Assembly (NCBI GenBank): GCA_937922015.1
Contig: CAKZVB010000041.1
Span: forward strand, 1-64,000
Direction of reading: 5' to 3'
Source of the DNA: an uncultured Granulosicoccaceae bacterium
GTDB lineage: Bacteria > Pseudomonadota > Gammaproteobacteria > Granulosicoccales > Granulosicoccaceae
Length of the DNA: 64,000 bases
In this document: positions 1-8,872 of the stretch, piece by piece
How the letters are laid out: each line of letters opens with the position of its first letter
Position numbering within the stretch: the stretch's first letter is position 1
Made by a program: the position numbers and the translations under genes
The notes under the pieces: model-generated
What the model saw: only the letters and a program-made list of their open reading frames with translations
Databases searched by the model: none
What the model was told of the DNA's origin: nothing

Positions 1-747
1 GCTTGTGTCACCGTCGTTTACATCACCAGCTTCAGTTTCGAAAGTGATTCCAAAGCTAGTCTTGCCAGCGCCGTAAGAAGCTTTGGCACTGATGGTTTCG
101 CGATTGTTGTCGAAGTCTTTGAACGCAAGACCGACTGACGCGCCACCAAGACCGAATGTAGCACCAACTGACATTCTGCTATCGTCGCCAACAGTACCTG
201 CGCCTATACCAATGCCAAAACCGCCAGCACTAAACTTAACACCAGCGCCAAAACGATCGCTGCTGCCTTCTGGAGACCAGTTCAGACCAATTGTCGCTCC
301 ACCGAATGAACCAGTGTAGCTGATACCAGCATTCTCACCGTCGATGTCCGAGCTTAACTGAGCTCCACCAACATCACCAGCTACCTGACCATAACCGATC
401 GCGTCAGGAACTTCACCGATACGGATATCGCCGAAATCACCCTTGATACCAAGGTGGATGTCGTCACCAGTAGCAGTGTCACCGACTAAGGCCAAATCTG
501 TACGATAGTTTGCGTAACCAGTCAGTCCATTATCCAGTTCGCCAGTGGCGTTTACGTTGATAGTAGAATCATCACCGAAAACAGTCAGGTCACCAGTTTT
601 TGTCACTGCACCAGTTTCGTCGACTACCTCGTCGCCACCGGTTATGCCGATTGCTACCTGACCTGTCAGGGTTACTTCTGCTTGTGCCATTGGTGCTACA
701 GCAATACCTGCCAGTGCCAATGCCGCTGCGGTCTTTGTTAATTTCAT
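1..747 (-). CDS. Gram-negative general porin, 3' end cut by window edge
   Basis: Outer-membrane beta-barrel porin for diffusion of small hydrophilic solutes. Reading leftward from the ATG at 747, 249 codons are open to the window edge, so the C-terminal strands are missing. Residues 1-23 form a classic signal peptide (lysines, an alanine/leucine core, then an AQA cleavage site), and the mature protein begins EVTLTGQV, a typical first porin strand. The rest alternates glycine-rich amphipathic strands (for example GDFGDIRIGE and GASVGLAFKDF) with acidic Asp/Gly/Thr loops. A GGAG Shine-Dalgarno lies about 9 bases before the ATG. It is transcribed away from the LysR gene. The protein resembles marine gammaproteobacterial porins of the Porin_4/OmpC-like group; selectivity cannot be read from the sequence. 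Confidence 0.85.
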   Translation of the reverse strand, partial: MKLTKTAAALALAGIAVAPMAQAEVTLTGQVAIGITGGDEVVDETGAVTKTGDLTVFGDDSTINVNATGELDNGLTGYANYRTDLALVGDTATGDDIHLGIKGDFGDIRIGEVPDAIGYGQVAGDVGGAQLSSDIDGENAGISYTGSFGGATIGLNWSPEGSSDRFGAGVKFSAGGFGIGIGAGTVGDDSRMSVGATFGLGGASVGLAFKDFDNNRETISAKASYGAGKTSFGITFETEAGDVNDGDTS

Positions 748-1185
748 TTTTTGTTCTCCAGTCGGGATCTGATCTGTGAAAGTTTCTAGTTTTACAATGC
801 GCCGCTGTTCAGGACGGCTGCGCTACAATTAGTGATACACATACACACAAAATGTTTTTTGCATCACAAATTAGACCGAAGTCTAAAAGCATCAGCGAGC
901 GCCTGAAGCACATTGCAACTGGCATCTCTAGCGACACAGTGTGTGGATGAAATCCTAACGAGGTATTTGCATAAAAACAACAGCTATTTGTGTTTTTGAG
1001 GGTAATAAAGGTTGCTGTTGTGAAAGATTGTGATAAAAAGCAAGTAAAATGCCCCATTTGACCTATGCAAAACCAATTTTGTGGTTATTTTACTACTACT
1101 TTGCAATCTTGCCAGCTATCGCCGGCCAAAGAATTGTTCAGTCAAAATCAAATAATGACTGAATATAATATTGTGTAGATTTATA
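748..1185. other. Divergent intergenic region between porin and LysR gene
   Basis: About 440 bases with no convincing gene. The 82-codon minus-strand frame at 809-1057 is Cys/Phe-rich, lacks a ribosome site and looks like noise. The region must hold the promoters of the porin (leftward) and the LysR regulator (rightward). The last 50 bases are AT-rich and contain TATAAT at 1164-1169. Confidence 0.5.
1141..1169 (+). promoter_or_regulatory. Possible sigma70 promoter of LysR gene
   Basis: A perfect TATAAT (1164-1169) lies 17 bases after GTCAAA (1141-1146, only 3 of 6 consensus positions). Transcription would start near 1176, leaving a very short leader before the ATG at 1186. The -35 match is weak. 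Confidence 0.3.
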
Positions 1186-2190
1186 ATGGGCGGTATGACC
1201 GTTGCTACCTCTAACCAAAATCGCTATCGCCAACTAAGAGCGTTCTGCCAGACGGCGAAAACCGGCAGTATTTCCAAGGCCGCCGCGCGCCTGGAGCTCA
1301 GCCAGCCATCTGTCTCACTGCAGATACAAGCGCTGGAGAAGGAACTGCAGATCCTTTTATTTGAACGACGGGGGCCGCGTATAAGGCTGACACCGGCTGG
1401 TCAGCTGCTGCTGGATATGGCTGAACCGCTGGTCGAAGGCATGGACAATCTGGTTGACACCTTTAGTTCTGCCGTCAGCGATGTCACTTCCGGACCATTA
1501 GACATCGCCGCCGGCGAGTCCACTCTCTTATACATACTGCCGGAACTCACCAAACGATTTATGGACACCTACCCTGCCATTACTGTGCGTCTGCACAATG
1601 TAACCGGCCGGGACGGTATGGCGATGATGCGGGACGATTCCGCTGATTTTGCCATCGGCGCAATGGATGATGTACCGGAAGACCTGATTTACTATCCAAT
1701 CTACAACTACGAGCCAATTCTGATTGCCCCGGTTGATCATCCACTGGCATCCAAAGACACTGTCACCCCTGAAGACATCAGTCCGTACGGGTTTATCCTG
1801 CCACCACGCAGCCTGAGTACTTTGAATCAAATAGATGCTGTTTTTAAAGAGAACGGGCTCAACTGCCAGGTGGTATTGGAAGTCGGTGGCTGGGAGGTCA
1901 TTAAGCGGTATGTTGAATTGGGATTGGGGATAAGCATAGTCACCAGCTTTTGTTTGCGTGGCCATGAAAGGCTGATAAAGATACCCGTCGATAATTATTT
2001 TCCCAGTCGCAGTTTTGGTGTTGTATTGCGACGAGGCAAATTTCTATCACCGCAGGCAAAGGCCTTTCTGGAATTCATGGACGCAGACTTTTTTAGCAGT
2101 CATGACTCATACGGACGGCCGGAATCTATGCGCGATGAAGACATCGCCGCCCTGTCTAAACTCAAACAACAATTAAACGCACCAGCGTAG
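1186..2190 (+). CDS. LysR-family transcriptional regulator
   Basis: DNA-binding regulator with the standard LysR architecture. A winged helix-turn-helix lies at about residues 14-72, with the signature SISKAAARLELSQPSVSLQI followed by LEKELQILLFERR and LTPAG. A periplasmic-binding-protein-like effector domain covers about residues 90-300. The total is about 334 residues. The effector half, with GWEVIKRYVELGLGISIV, resembles the CysB/Cbl branch, but the inducer is unknown. I chose the ATG at 1186; a TTG at 1171 and an ATG at 1195 are in the same frame and no clear ribosome site decides between them. It is divergent from the porin and precedes nudJ by 37 bases. Control of the porin is possible but not shown. 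Confidence 0.85.
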   Translation: MGGMTVATSNQNRYRQLRAFCQTAKTGSISKAAARLELSQPSVSLQIQALEKELQILLFERRGPRIRLTPAGQLLLDMAEPLVEGMDNLVDTFSSAVSDVTSGPLDIAAGESTLLYILPELTKRFMDTYPAITVRLHNVTGRDGMAMMRDDSADFAIGAMDDVPEDLIYYPIYNYEPILIAPVDHPLASKDTVTPEDISPYGFILPPRSLSTLNQIDAVFKENGLNCQVVLEVGGWEVIKRYVELGLGISIVTSFCLRGHERLIKIPVDNYFPSRSFGVVLRRGKFLSPQAKAFLEFMDADFFSSHDSYGRPESMRDEDIAALSKLKQQLNAPA

Positions 2191-2227
2191 GCATCACCTT
2201 GCGCGCCAGTGACAGCATGGATCTTTG

Positions 2228-2743
2228 ATGGTGGAAAACGGACTGAGCACGAACAACCCCGCAGACACAACAGACACGGCCGGGCCGACGATTTGGACAC
2301 CACACACAACGGTAGCTGCAGTGGTGGAACGCGACAATCACTTTTTGATTGTTGAAGAACCCAAAAACGGCCGCATTGTATTTAATCAACCTGCCGGTCA
2401 TCTTGAGGACAACGAAAGTCTTATCGATGCGATCATTCGCGAAGTGCGCGAGGAAACTGCCTGGGGGTTCACGCCAGAGTACCTTCTGGGTGTATACCTT
2501 TGGAAACTTCCCGAGAAAAGCCGGACATATCTGCGGTTTACGTTTGTTGGCAGCGTTCATGATCACGACCCGAACCAAACCTTGTTCGACGGCATACTGA
2601 GCGCCAACTGGAAAACACTATCTGACCTGCACAGCAACACCGCCCAACTCAGAAGTCCGATGGTGCTTAGCTGTATCAACGACTACCTTGCCGGTCATCG
2701 ATATCCGCTGGACCTGCTGCACAATATAAACCAGAAAAAATGA
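2228..2743 (+). CDS. nudJ: NUDIX hydrolase, NudJ-like phosphatase
   Basis: Hydrolyses nucleoside di/triphosphate-type substrates; E. coli NudJ releases phosphate from thiamine pyrimidine pyrophosphate and NTPs. The Nudix box occupies residues about 57-79 (GHLEDNES, then IIREVREETAW), with the catalytic RE..EE glutamates present. The usual Gly near the end of the box is Ala here. The start is the ATG at 2228, directly preceded by an in-frame TTG. The stop overlaps the mnmA start by 4 bases (ATGA), so the two are probably translationally coupled, and the nudJ-mnmA order matches that of enterobacteria. The first 22 residues are low-complexity and may vary among relatives. Confidence 0.88.
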   Translation: MVENGLSTNNPADTTDTAGPTIWTPHTTVAAVVERDNHFLIVEEPKNGRIVFNQPAGHLEDNESLIDAIIREVREETAWGFTPEYLLGVYLWKLPEKSRTYLRFTFVGSVHDHDPNQTLFDGILSANWKTLSDLHSNTAQLRSPMVLSCINDYLAGHRYPLDLLHNINQKK

Positions 2744-3846
2744 CTTTAAACAACACAACAGACAAAGAGCATGTCGTCATTGGTATGTCCGGTGGGGTTG
2801 ATTCATCTGTTGCTGCATGGCTGCTGAAACAAGATGAAAATATTCACCTTGAAGGGCTTTTCATGCAAAACTGGGAGGAAGACGAAGACGACTACTGCAC
2901 CGCTATTGAAGACTTTCGCGATGCATCAGGCGTTTGTGCGCAGTTAAAAATCCCCTTGTCGAGCGTTAACTTTTCTGCCGAATACTGGAAGAAAGTATTT
3001 GCAGGATTTCTTGAAGAATATAACGCCGGGCGAACACCTAACCCTGACATATTGTGCAACAAGGAAATAAAATTCCGCGCTTTTCTTGATCACGCTAAGG
3101 GAATCGGCGCAAGCGCAATTGCCACGGGTCACTATGTGCAAACCGACAAAGACCCGCACGGCAAAACCAGACTCCTGCGAGGCGCAGACCCGGGCAAAGA
3201 TCAATCGTACTTTCTACACACGCTGGATCAACAACAACTGTCCCATGCGCACTTTCCTGTGGGAGGGTTACTTAAAAGTGACCTCAGAGCCATAGCACAG
3301 GATCTTGGACTTCAGGTTCATAACAAGAAAGACAGCACCGGCATATGTTTTATCGGCGAGCGAAAGTTTGCAGATTTCCTGCGAGAGTATGTGGCGACAA
3401 AACCCGGTCCGATTACAAGCACAGATGGGGATCATCTGGGTACCCACAACGGCATCGCGTTTTATACGATAGGCCAACGACAGGGGCTGGGAATTGGCGG
3501 GAGCTCCAGACACAAACCAGACCCGTGGTATGTGGCAGATAAAAACACCAGCACCAATGAATTGATCGTCGCGCAGGGACATGACCACCCGAGGCTACAC
3601 AAGAAGTCGTTGCTGGCGAGCAACATCCACTGGATAAGGGAGATTCCTTTGACCGACTTTCAGTGCACAGCCAAAGTCCGCTATCGCCAACAGGACTGCC
3701 CATGCACCGTTCGACTGCAAAACTCCAACGAGGTGATTGTAGAGTTCAAAGACAGCGTACGAGCCGTTACCCCCGGCCAATCTGTAGTTTTTTACAATGA
3801 TGAAGAATGCCTGGGCGGTGGCATCATTGAATCCGCCTGTGAGTGA
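2740..3846 (+). CDS. mnmA: tRNA-specific 2-thiouridylase MnmA
   Basis: Catalyses ATP-dependent 2-thiolation of the wobble uridine (U34) of tRNA Lys, Glu and Gln, receiving sulfur from the IscS-Tus relay. The PP-loop SGGVDSS is at residues 17-23. The two catalytic cysteines are both present: C106 in NPDILCNKE and C203 in DSTGICFIGERKF. The 368-residue length is normal for the family. Other family landmarks are GKDQSYFLH, FYTIGQRQGLGIGG and the C-terminal barrel. It is the second gene of nudJ-mnmA-hflD and overlaps nudJ by 4 bases. Confidence 0.97.
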   Translation: MTLNNTTDKEHVVIGMSGGVDSSVAAWLLKQDENIHLEGLFMQNWEEDEDDYCTAIEDFRDASGVCAQLKIPLSSVNFSAEYWKKVFAGFLEEYNAGRTPNPDILCNKEIKFRAFLDHAKGIGASAIATGHYVQTDKDPHGKTRLLRGADPGKDQSYFLHTLDQQQLSHAHFPVGGLLKSDLRAIAQDLGLQVHNKKDSTGICFIGERKFADFLREYVATKPGPITSTDGDHLGTHNGIAFYTIGQRQGLGIGGSSRHKPDPWYVADKNTSTNELIVAQGHDHPRLHKKSLLASNIHWIREIPLTDFQCTAKVRYRQQDCPCTVRLQNSNEVIVEFKDSVRAVTPGQSVVFYNDEECLGGGIIESACE

Positions 3847-4042
3847 CTTATTGAACCTGATACTTTTCACTCACACCAAACGCAGGTCAGGGTCGAGAAT
3901 TCTGATCTGCAAATTTGCAAAGCCCACCAGGCGAATGGTTGTATAATAAGCGACTAGTAAAAGCGCACTGCAATGACGCAATGCGCAATTACCTGATTCA
4001 CAAATATTGGCTTTTCTACAACACACAACCTTTCGGTCACAG

Positions 4043-4666
4043 ATGCCACAATCGCTGGAACATCAAACTATTTCACTAGCCGGTCTGTTTATGGCGACTG
4101 AGCTTGTTCAAAATATTGCCAACACGGGTGAATACGACGAGGGGATCATGCGTATTACTCTTGAATCGCTATTTGCTCTGGACGCGGAAAGCGTACCGGC
4201 AGTATTTGGTGGCAAGCAGAATATCCGCTCAGGATTTCAAAGACTGGTGTCTCAACTAGCGGGTTCTGACGCAAATCCGGACATGCAAATTACCCGTTAC
4301 GCGCTGACATTGCTCAAACTTGAAAGCAAACTGCCGTCCAACTCCTCAGCAATGGAACGCATCAGACGCGGATTGCAGGAAGCGGAAAAAATGCGCACAC
4401 ATTATGACACGCTGGATCCGAAAATCATCTCGATATTGGCCGACATCTACAGTGAGAACATCAGCAATTTGTCGCCCAGAGTCATTGTGCATGGCAACGA
4501 GGATTACCTTAAAGATGAAACCCGTGCCAATTGTATACGCGCCTGTTTACTGGCCGGCGTTCGTGCAGCTGTGCTATGGCGGCAATGCGGCGGAAGCCGC
4601 TGGAAGCTGGTTACCAGCAGGCAAAGATTTGTTAACCAGGCCAGCAAAGACCTCAGAGCGATTTAA
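4043..4666 (+). CDS. hflD: HflD-family high-frequency lysogenization protein homolog
   Basis: Peripheral membrane protein family known from E. coli, where HflD binds phage lambda CII; its housekeeping role is unclear. It matches the family along its length: an N-terminal LAGLFMATELVQNIA segment, AVFGGKQNIRSGFQRL, TRYALTLLKLESKL, and the C-terminal LLAGVRAAVLWRQCGGSRWKL. I use the ATG at 4043 (207 residues). A TTG 36 bases upstream is also in frame, but family members begin close to the LAG helix. The place after mnmA is the usual one. The purB gene that often follows is absent; a minus-strand lpxO-like gene follows instead. Confidence 0.85.
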   Translation: MPQSLEHQTISLAGLFMATELVQNIANTGEYDEGIMRITLESLFALDAESVPAVFGGKQNIRSGFQRLVSQLAGSDANPDMQITRYALTLLKLESKLPSNSSAMERIRRGLQEAEKMRTHYDTLDPKIISILADIYSENISNLSPRVIVHGNEDYLKDETRANCIRACLLAGVRAAVLWRQCGGSRWKLVTSRQRFVNQASKDLRAI

Positions 4667-4708
4667 CAGACCGTGGTTCCGTAAGCGTTTTGGATTAGCC
4701 GACGATAG

Positions 4709-5692
4709 CTAAACAACAGACTGAACCAGGCGAATAATTACAGCCGCCACAGCAAACAAAGCAGATAATAACGCCAGCACAATCACACTGTTCAACGCCC
4801 ACTTAATTGATAGATAAAGCGGACGATTCGTTTGTTTTAAGGCCTTGCCCTTCGCCAATATCGGCGACACTTTATAAAAGGTTCTGCTAAAAAGACCAGC
4901 ATCGTCTCCCGCCAGATTTGGCACCAGCATCATGCCCAATATTTTTTTGTACAAAAAATTGAAACCACGCCCGAGAAAAAACATCGGCCGTTCAACATCA
5001 CACATTAATATCAGTCTTGGTGTTTGCGTATCGTTGTGTGCAAAGTGCAGATAGGTTTCATCAAACAATAATGGCGTACCGTCCCGCCACGAATGAACGT
5101 TGCCATCGATTGAGATATAACAATCGTCATCGTTGGGCGTACTTAAGCCTAAATGATAGCGCAAAGAGCAGGCTATCGGATCAAGGTGCCGCGTAAGCTT
5201 TGACCCTGGTGGAAGTAACGTAAACATTGCACCATTGACAGAATCTATACTTTCCAATAGCGCAACCGTTTTAGGACAATGCTGTTGCGCTGAGTTATGA
5301 ACAGTTCCGTACCACTTGCAATAGAACTTGCTCCAGCCATATTTATAGAAAGTGCGGAACCCTACATCATAGTAACTTTGATTATTTACATCGGTGGTGG
5401 AATCAAAATAACCGTTTTTATAAAGCCCTAGCGCTTCTTCGCGAAGTGTTTCCCAGTTTTCTTGCAATACTGCCAACTCCGGGTAGTCCGCCAGATCCAG
5501 AATCGGGCTTTTGGCTTTGCGCTCAGAGAACCCGTAAAGCAAGACATTGAGCGGCGCGAATATCGGCCAGCCTTTTCGGAAGTACTCCACCGGCCCGGTG
5601 AACCGTTGCTCCCCTCGAAACTTGTACACATACATCAAAGAGGCGATCGGGAATAAAATAAAGCCGCAAAGTGCGATTGAGATTGGAGACAT
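4709..5692 (-). CDS. lpxO: Aspartyl/asparaginyl beta-hydroxylase family, LpxO-like lipid A hydroxylase
   Basis: Fe(II)/2-oxoglutarate dioxygenase. LpxO members 2-hydroxylate the secondary acyl chain of lipid A at the inner membrane. Residues 1-21 are a membrane anchor. The catalytic core shows the expected ligands: H169-x-D171 in LTRHLDP, H216 in DETYLHFAHND and the 2-oxoglutarate arginine R226 in TPRLIL. A further hydrophobic segment at about 300-325 gives a second membrane helix. The 327-residue length agrees with LpxO. The gene stands alone, converging with hflD. Lipid A as substrate is inferred from overall resemblance (GGxxTLLPPGSKL, then DGTPLLFDETY); other small-molecule or protein substrates exist in the family. 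Confidence 0.8.
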   Translation of the reverse strand: MSPISIALCGFILFPIASLMYVYKFRGEQRFTGPVEYFRKGWPIFAPLNVLLYGFSERKAKSPILDLADYPELAVLQENWETLREEALGLYKNGYFDSTTDVNNQSYYDVGFRTFYKYGWSKFYCKWYGTVHNSAQQHCPKTVALLESIDSVNGAMFTLLPPGSKLTRHLDPIACSLRYHLGLSTPNDDDCYISIDGNVHSWRDGTPLLFDETYLHFAHNDTQTPRLILMCDVERPMFFLGRGFNFLYKKILGMMLVPNLAGDDAGLFSRTFYKVSPILAKGKALKQTNRPLYLSIKWALNSVIVLALLSALFAVAAVIIRLVQSVV

Positions 5693-6197
5693 GCTCAGCC
5701 TTTAGATTCCGGATTTATCACTGTAGGTGTTTGCCGAAAAGGTGGTTAAAGCCTATGTTGCGCTATCGAGACCTGGATGGCTGCAGCGGCATGCCTGACT
5801 ATGCTTCATAGGCTACATACCTGTTTTCCAGCAGTGATTACACAACATGTAAGGCGTATCGGCCCAAATTCTAATCACACACACCGTGTAAATCCACCTC
5901 GAATACCTTCAAACAGGCAGTATTTGATTATTATTAGGCAAGACACGTTGCGCCGCTTTTTCCAAATTCCGACCGCCACATCTGCAAATGCACTACAATT
6001 TTCACGTCGTACGTGCATTCACTGGAAAAAAGGGACGGACAACTTAAAAAAATCAGCTTGTCTGCGACCCCGCTTCATCATTAGTTTGTGATACTCAGTG
6101 CCGATGGTTAGAATCACTGTTAACAGAACTGTACGTATTCAGGTGCAGCAGCGCCTGTGTAATCTCGGCATTTCAATATAATTTGGGGGATAGTCTC
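5693..6197. other. Intergenic region upstream of lpxO-like and OmpA-type genes
   Basis: About 500 bases without a convincing gene. A plus-strand frame at 5777-6091 is His/Arg/Thr-rich, lacks a ribosome site and resembles nothing I know. The region presumably holds two divergent promoters. I see no terminator or riboswitch. Confidence 0.5.
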
Positions 6198-7670
6198 ATG
6201 GAAAGAACAATACACGCTGCCGTATATCTGGTATTGCTGGCCACCAGCTGCATAGCGTTTGGAGATGAAGCAAATTCACAAACGGCCTCTGCATCTGCAA
6301 TATTTACCGTGAGCGGCGAGGCTGGCGGGGGCCATGAGGGAGTCGACGCCCTGAAAGCCGAAATAGCAAGTCTTACATCAAAACTCGAAAATGCCGAGAC
6401 CGGACGCAGCTATCTGCAGGCAAGGGTTCGGGAAGTTCTGGAGGAATCCAGAGCCTCACAAAGTGCTTCGAGTGAACTGGCAAAACAAAATGCTGAACTC
6501 TCAAAATCATTGAATATGGTCACCGACAGCCGCGACTACTTTTCCAATGAACTGGACAGCCTCAAAAAGGTCAGCAATGAAAATGAACAGCTGGACGGTG
6601 AACTTCAGCGCGCCTTGAAAGGCAGAGAGTTTCTTAGCCGTCAATCAAATAGAAATCGAATCAAGCTGATGGAAGAAAGAAAAGAAAACGCCCGGCTATC
6701 ACTGTCGCTGGACAGAGCTCAGCAGGGTAGAAAATTTCTGAGTAAGAAATTCATCGGCAACCTCAAAGAACTGAAACAGAGCAAAAAGGCACTGGAACAA
6801 GAGACATTAGCGTTAGAGCAGGAAAAAGCAGAGTCCGCCAGACTGGCACTGGCTCTCGAACGGGCACTACTGGGCCGTGGCTATTATAGCGACCTGGTCA
6901 AGGAGAAAGAAGCTGAAGTACTGGCCGCTAAAAAAGAAACCGATCAGCTTGCCGAAGTATCCTTTGCGCAGATAAACAGCGCCACAGAGCAAGGAAAAGC
7001 TGCGTTGGAGCAGGAAAAGGCAGAGTCCGCCAGACTGGCACTGGCTCTCGAACGGGCACTACTGGGCCGTGGCTACTATAGCGACCTGGTCAAAGAGAAA
7101 GAAGCTGAAGTATTGGCTGCTAAAAAAGAAACCGACCAGATTGCCGAGGTATCTTTTGTGCAGATAAACAGTGCCATTGCTGAAGCCACCAAGGCAAAGC
7201 AGATGCTGGGAAGCACCGATTGGGCTGACAATCTATCAGCGGGCCTGACGGCCGCCTTTGCTGACCTGGATGGAACCGAAGTTACTTCACACAGCAACAA
7301 TAGCGTAGCAATTAAAGTTGGAAATACCGGCCTGTTCAGACGGGGTGGCACAGTGTTGAGTAACAGTGGACAAAGGCTGCTCGCCACTATCGGTAAAGAG
7401 ATCGCCGATCGAGGTGATTCGAATATAAAAATTGTCGGGCATACCGATAACATTCCAACCGGGGCAGACAGTCGCTTCGCCAGTAATAACGAATTGTCAC
7501 TGGCCCGTGCAGCATCAGCACTGTCTTATATGACCGGTTTCGGTATTCCAGCAGAACGTCTATCTGCATCCGGTGTTGGCGACATCAGCCCTGTTGCCAC
7601 GAATGACACAGAAGCAGGCAGAACGGCAAACCGGCGAGTAGAGATTATTCTCACCTCGTTGAGAAATTAG
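6198..7670 (+). CDS. OmpA-family peptidoglycan-binding protein with long coiled coil
   Basis: Probable periplasmic or outer-membrane-associated protein. The N-terminal segment (about 22 residues, ending SCIAFG) is a signal peptide. Residues 40-330 are almost entirely heptad-like helix rich in Glu, Lys, Leu and Ala, including two nearly identical 58-residue blocks at about 205-262 and 269-326. The C-terminal 125 residues are an OmpA-like domain with IVGHTDNIP, NNELSLARA and TANRRVEIIL; the NxxLSxxRA and NRRVE residues bind diaminopimelate in relatives. The ATG at 6198 follows GGGGGA by 7 bases; a TTG at 6183 is less likely. A strong terminator follows. It may span the periplasm or scaffold cell-envelope complexes (inference). 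Confidence 0.85.
   Translation: MERTIHAAVYLVLLATSCIAFGDEANSQTASASAIFTVSGEAGGGHEGVDALKAEIASLTSKLENAETGRSYLQARVREVLEESRASQSASSELAKQNAELSKSLNMVTDSRDYFSNELDSLKKVSNENEQLDGELQRALKGREFLSRQSNRNRIKLMEERKENARLSLSLDRAQQGRKFLSKKFIGNLKELKQSKKALEQETLALEQEKAESARLALALERALLGRGYYSDLVKEKEAEVLAAKKETDQLAEVSFAQINSATEQGKAALEQEKAESARLALALERALLGRGYYSDLVKEKEAEVLAAKKETDQIAEVSFVQINSAIAEATKAKQMLGSTDWADNLSAGLTAAFADLDGTEVTSHSNNSVAIKVGNTGLFRRGGTVLSNSGQRLLATIGKEIADRGDSNIKIVGHTDNIPTGADSRFASNNELSLARAASALSYMTGFGIPAERLSASGVGDISPVATNDTEAGRTANRRVEIILTSLRN
6810..7176 (+). repeat. Tandem in-frame duplication, 192-base period
   Basis: The segment 6810-6984 recurs at 7002-7176 with only scattered, mostly silent differences. Both copies are 175 bases, and the period of 192 bases equals 64 codons. 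It duplicates one coiled-coil block containing ARLALALERALLGRGYYSD in the OmpA-family protein. The near identity at DNA level points to a recent duplication or to gene conversion. Confidence 0.95.
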
Positions 7671-7687
7671 CAACCGACCGACTCTGG

Positions 7688-7716
7688 AAAAAAAGTCGAC
7701 ATCAGTCGACTTTTTT
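7688..7716. terminator. Bidirectional Rho-independent terminator
   Basis: A run of A, then GTCGAC, loop ATCA, GTCGAC, then six T: a perfect stem extended by A-T pairs. It serves the OmpA-type gene (plus). It can also work in the minus direction, although the glucokinase gene ends 60 bases to the right. Confidence 0.9.
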
Positions 7717-7778
7717 AATCCTGGAGTAATTTCTTAACCGCCAACATCAAAAGCAAGGGCGCGTTCTTGCTACTCAGA

Positions 7779-8762
7779 CTACCCCGTGACGGTGAAGCCA
7801 AACTGATCATAGTGCTCATCGAGGCAGGTAAAGCTTCCATACAATGCGGGTTCACCTTCCATCACCAATCGAACCGGCATTTCTTTTACAAACTCACTAA
7901 ACCGTCCTTTGTTATGCAACCAGTACAAGAAGTCAGACTCTTTGAAGTATTCACCTAATCGCGGCACGATCCCGCCGGCAATATAAATACCCCCTGTAGC
8001 CCCCAGCGTTACCGCTAAATTACTGGCAACCACACCAAGCCACTTGCAAAACAATTGCATCACTTCGCCACAAACTGCGCAGCGTCCGGCTATTGCCGCG
8101 CCGCTTATTTGTTCGGCTTTTTCAAACGTCGCCGACAGACCATCAAGCTGACAAATAGCCTGATATAACTCAACGGTACCAATACCGGACAGGTACCGCT
8201 CAGCGGACACATGAGTGTATTTTTTTTCAAGTATTTTATAGATCGCGAGTTCACGCTGTGTTTGAGCTGCCATCGAAACATGACCACCCTGGCTCTGTAA
8301 CGGCAACCAATATTTTCCCGCGTTAACCAGACCAGACACTCCCAGACCGGTCCCCGGCCCTAACACAGCACGAGGGCCCTGCGGATCAGGACTACCCGGA
8401 GAAATTACTGACAGACACTCTGCTGGCAGGCTCATAATTCCCACCGCGGCTGCCGTAAAATCATTGACCACCCTGCACCGCTGCAATGAGAATCGATTCA
8501 ACAAACCGGAAACCGACAAACTCAAATCGCTGTTCGTCAGCTCCATATTGTCCTGATACTCGTGCGTACTGGCAAAAGAAAATGAAGCTTGTTGTACAGA
8601 AGTACAATTAATAAGCTGCAGATACTCTTCGACAGCATCTCCGAGGTTATTGTGGTTTATAACCGGAATTACCCTGAATGTATCAGCGGCGTAGTTGCCA
8701 TTTTCAAACAATACAAATCGCGCATTTGTGCCACCTATATCACCGGTTAGTACAGTATTCAT
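7779..8762 (-). CDS. glk: Glucokinase
   Basis: ATP-dependent phosphorylation of glucose to glucose 6-phosphate in the cytoplasm. It is a proteobacterial Glk (about 327 residues) with the phosphate-binding GDIGGTNARF near the N-terminus, the VVNDFTAAAVG segment with its catalytic Asp, GPGTGLGVS, and the C-terminal GATGGIYIAGGIVPR. The start is the ATG at 8762; the preceding TTG is in frame but unneeded. The gene is isolated and converges with the OmpA-family gene across a shared terminator. It provides the substrate step upstream of GalU-dependent nucleotide-sugar formation, although galU is 10 kb away. Confidence 0.92.
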   Translation of the reverse strand: MNTVLTGDIGGTNARFVLFENGNYAADTFRVIPVINHNNLGDAVEEYLQLINCTSVQQASFSFASTHEYQDNMELTNSDLSLSVSGLLNRFSLQRCRVVNDFTAAAVGIMSLPAECLSVISPGSPDPQGPRAVLGPGTGLGVSGLVNAGKYWLPLQSQGGHVSMAAQTQRELAIYKILEKKYTHVSAERYLSGIGTVELYQAICQLDGLSATFEKAEQISGAAIAGRCAVCGEVMQLFCKWLGVVASNLAVTLGATGGIYIAGGIVPRLGEYFKESDFLYWLHNKGRFSEFVKEMPVRLVMEGEPALYGSFTCLDEHYDQFGFTVTG

Positions 8763-8872
8763 CAATTATTCAATTCACAAAAAGGCATGATCAATAGCTT
8801 TTGGGTATTAATCAATCAGCACGTTAACGAAAGCAACACCTAAAGACATTACCAGAGGCCTCAGCTGTTAAC

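Noticed and set aside
809-1057. 82-codon minus-strand frame upstream of the porin
   Set aside because: No ribosome site, Cys/Phe-rich composition without similarity, and it covers the region needed for two divergent promoters.
5777-6091. 104-codon plus-strand frame before the OmpA-type gene
   Set aside because: His/Arg/Thr-rich with no recognisable domain or ribosome site.
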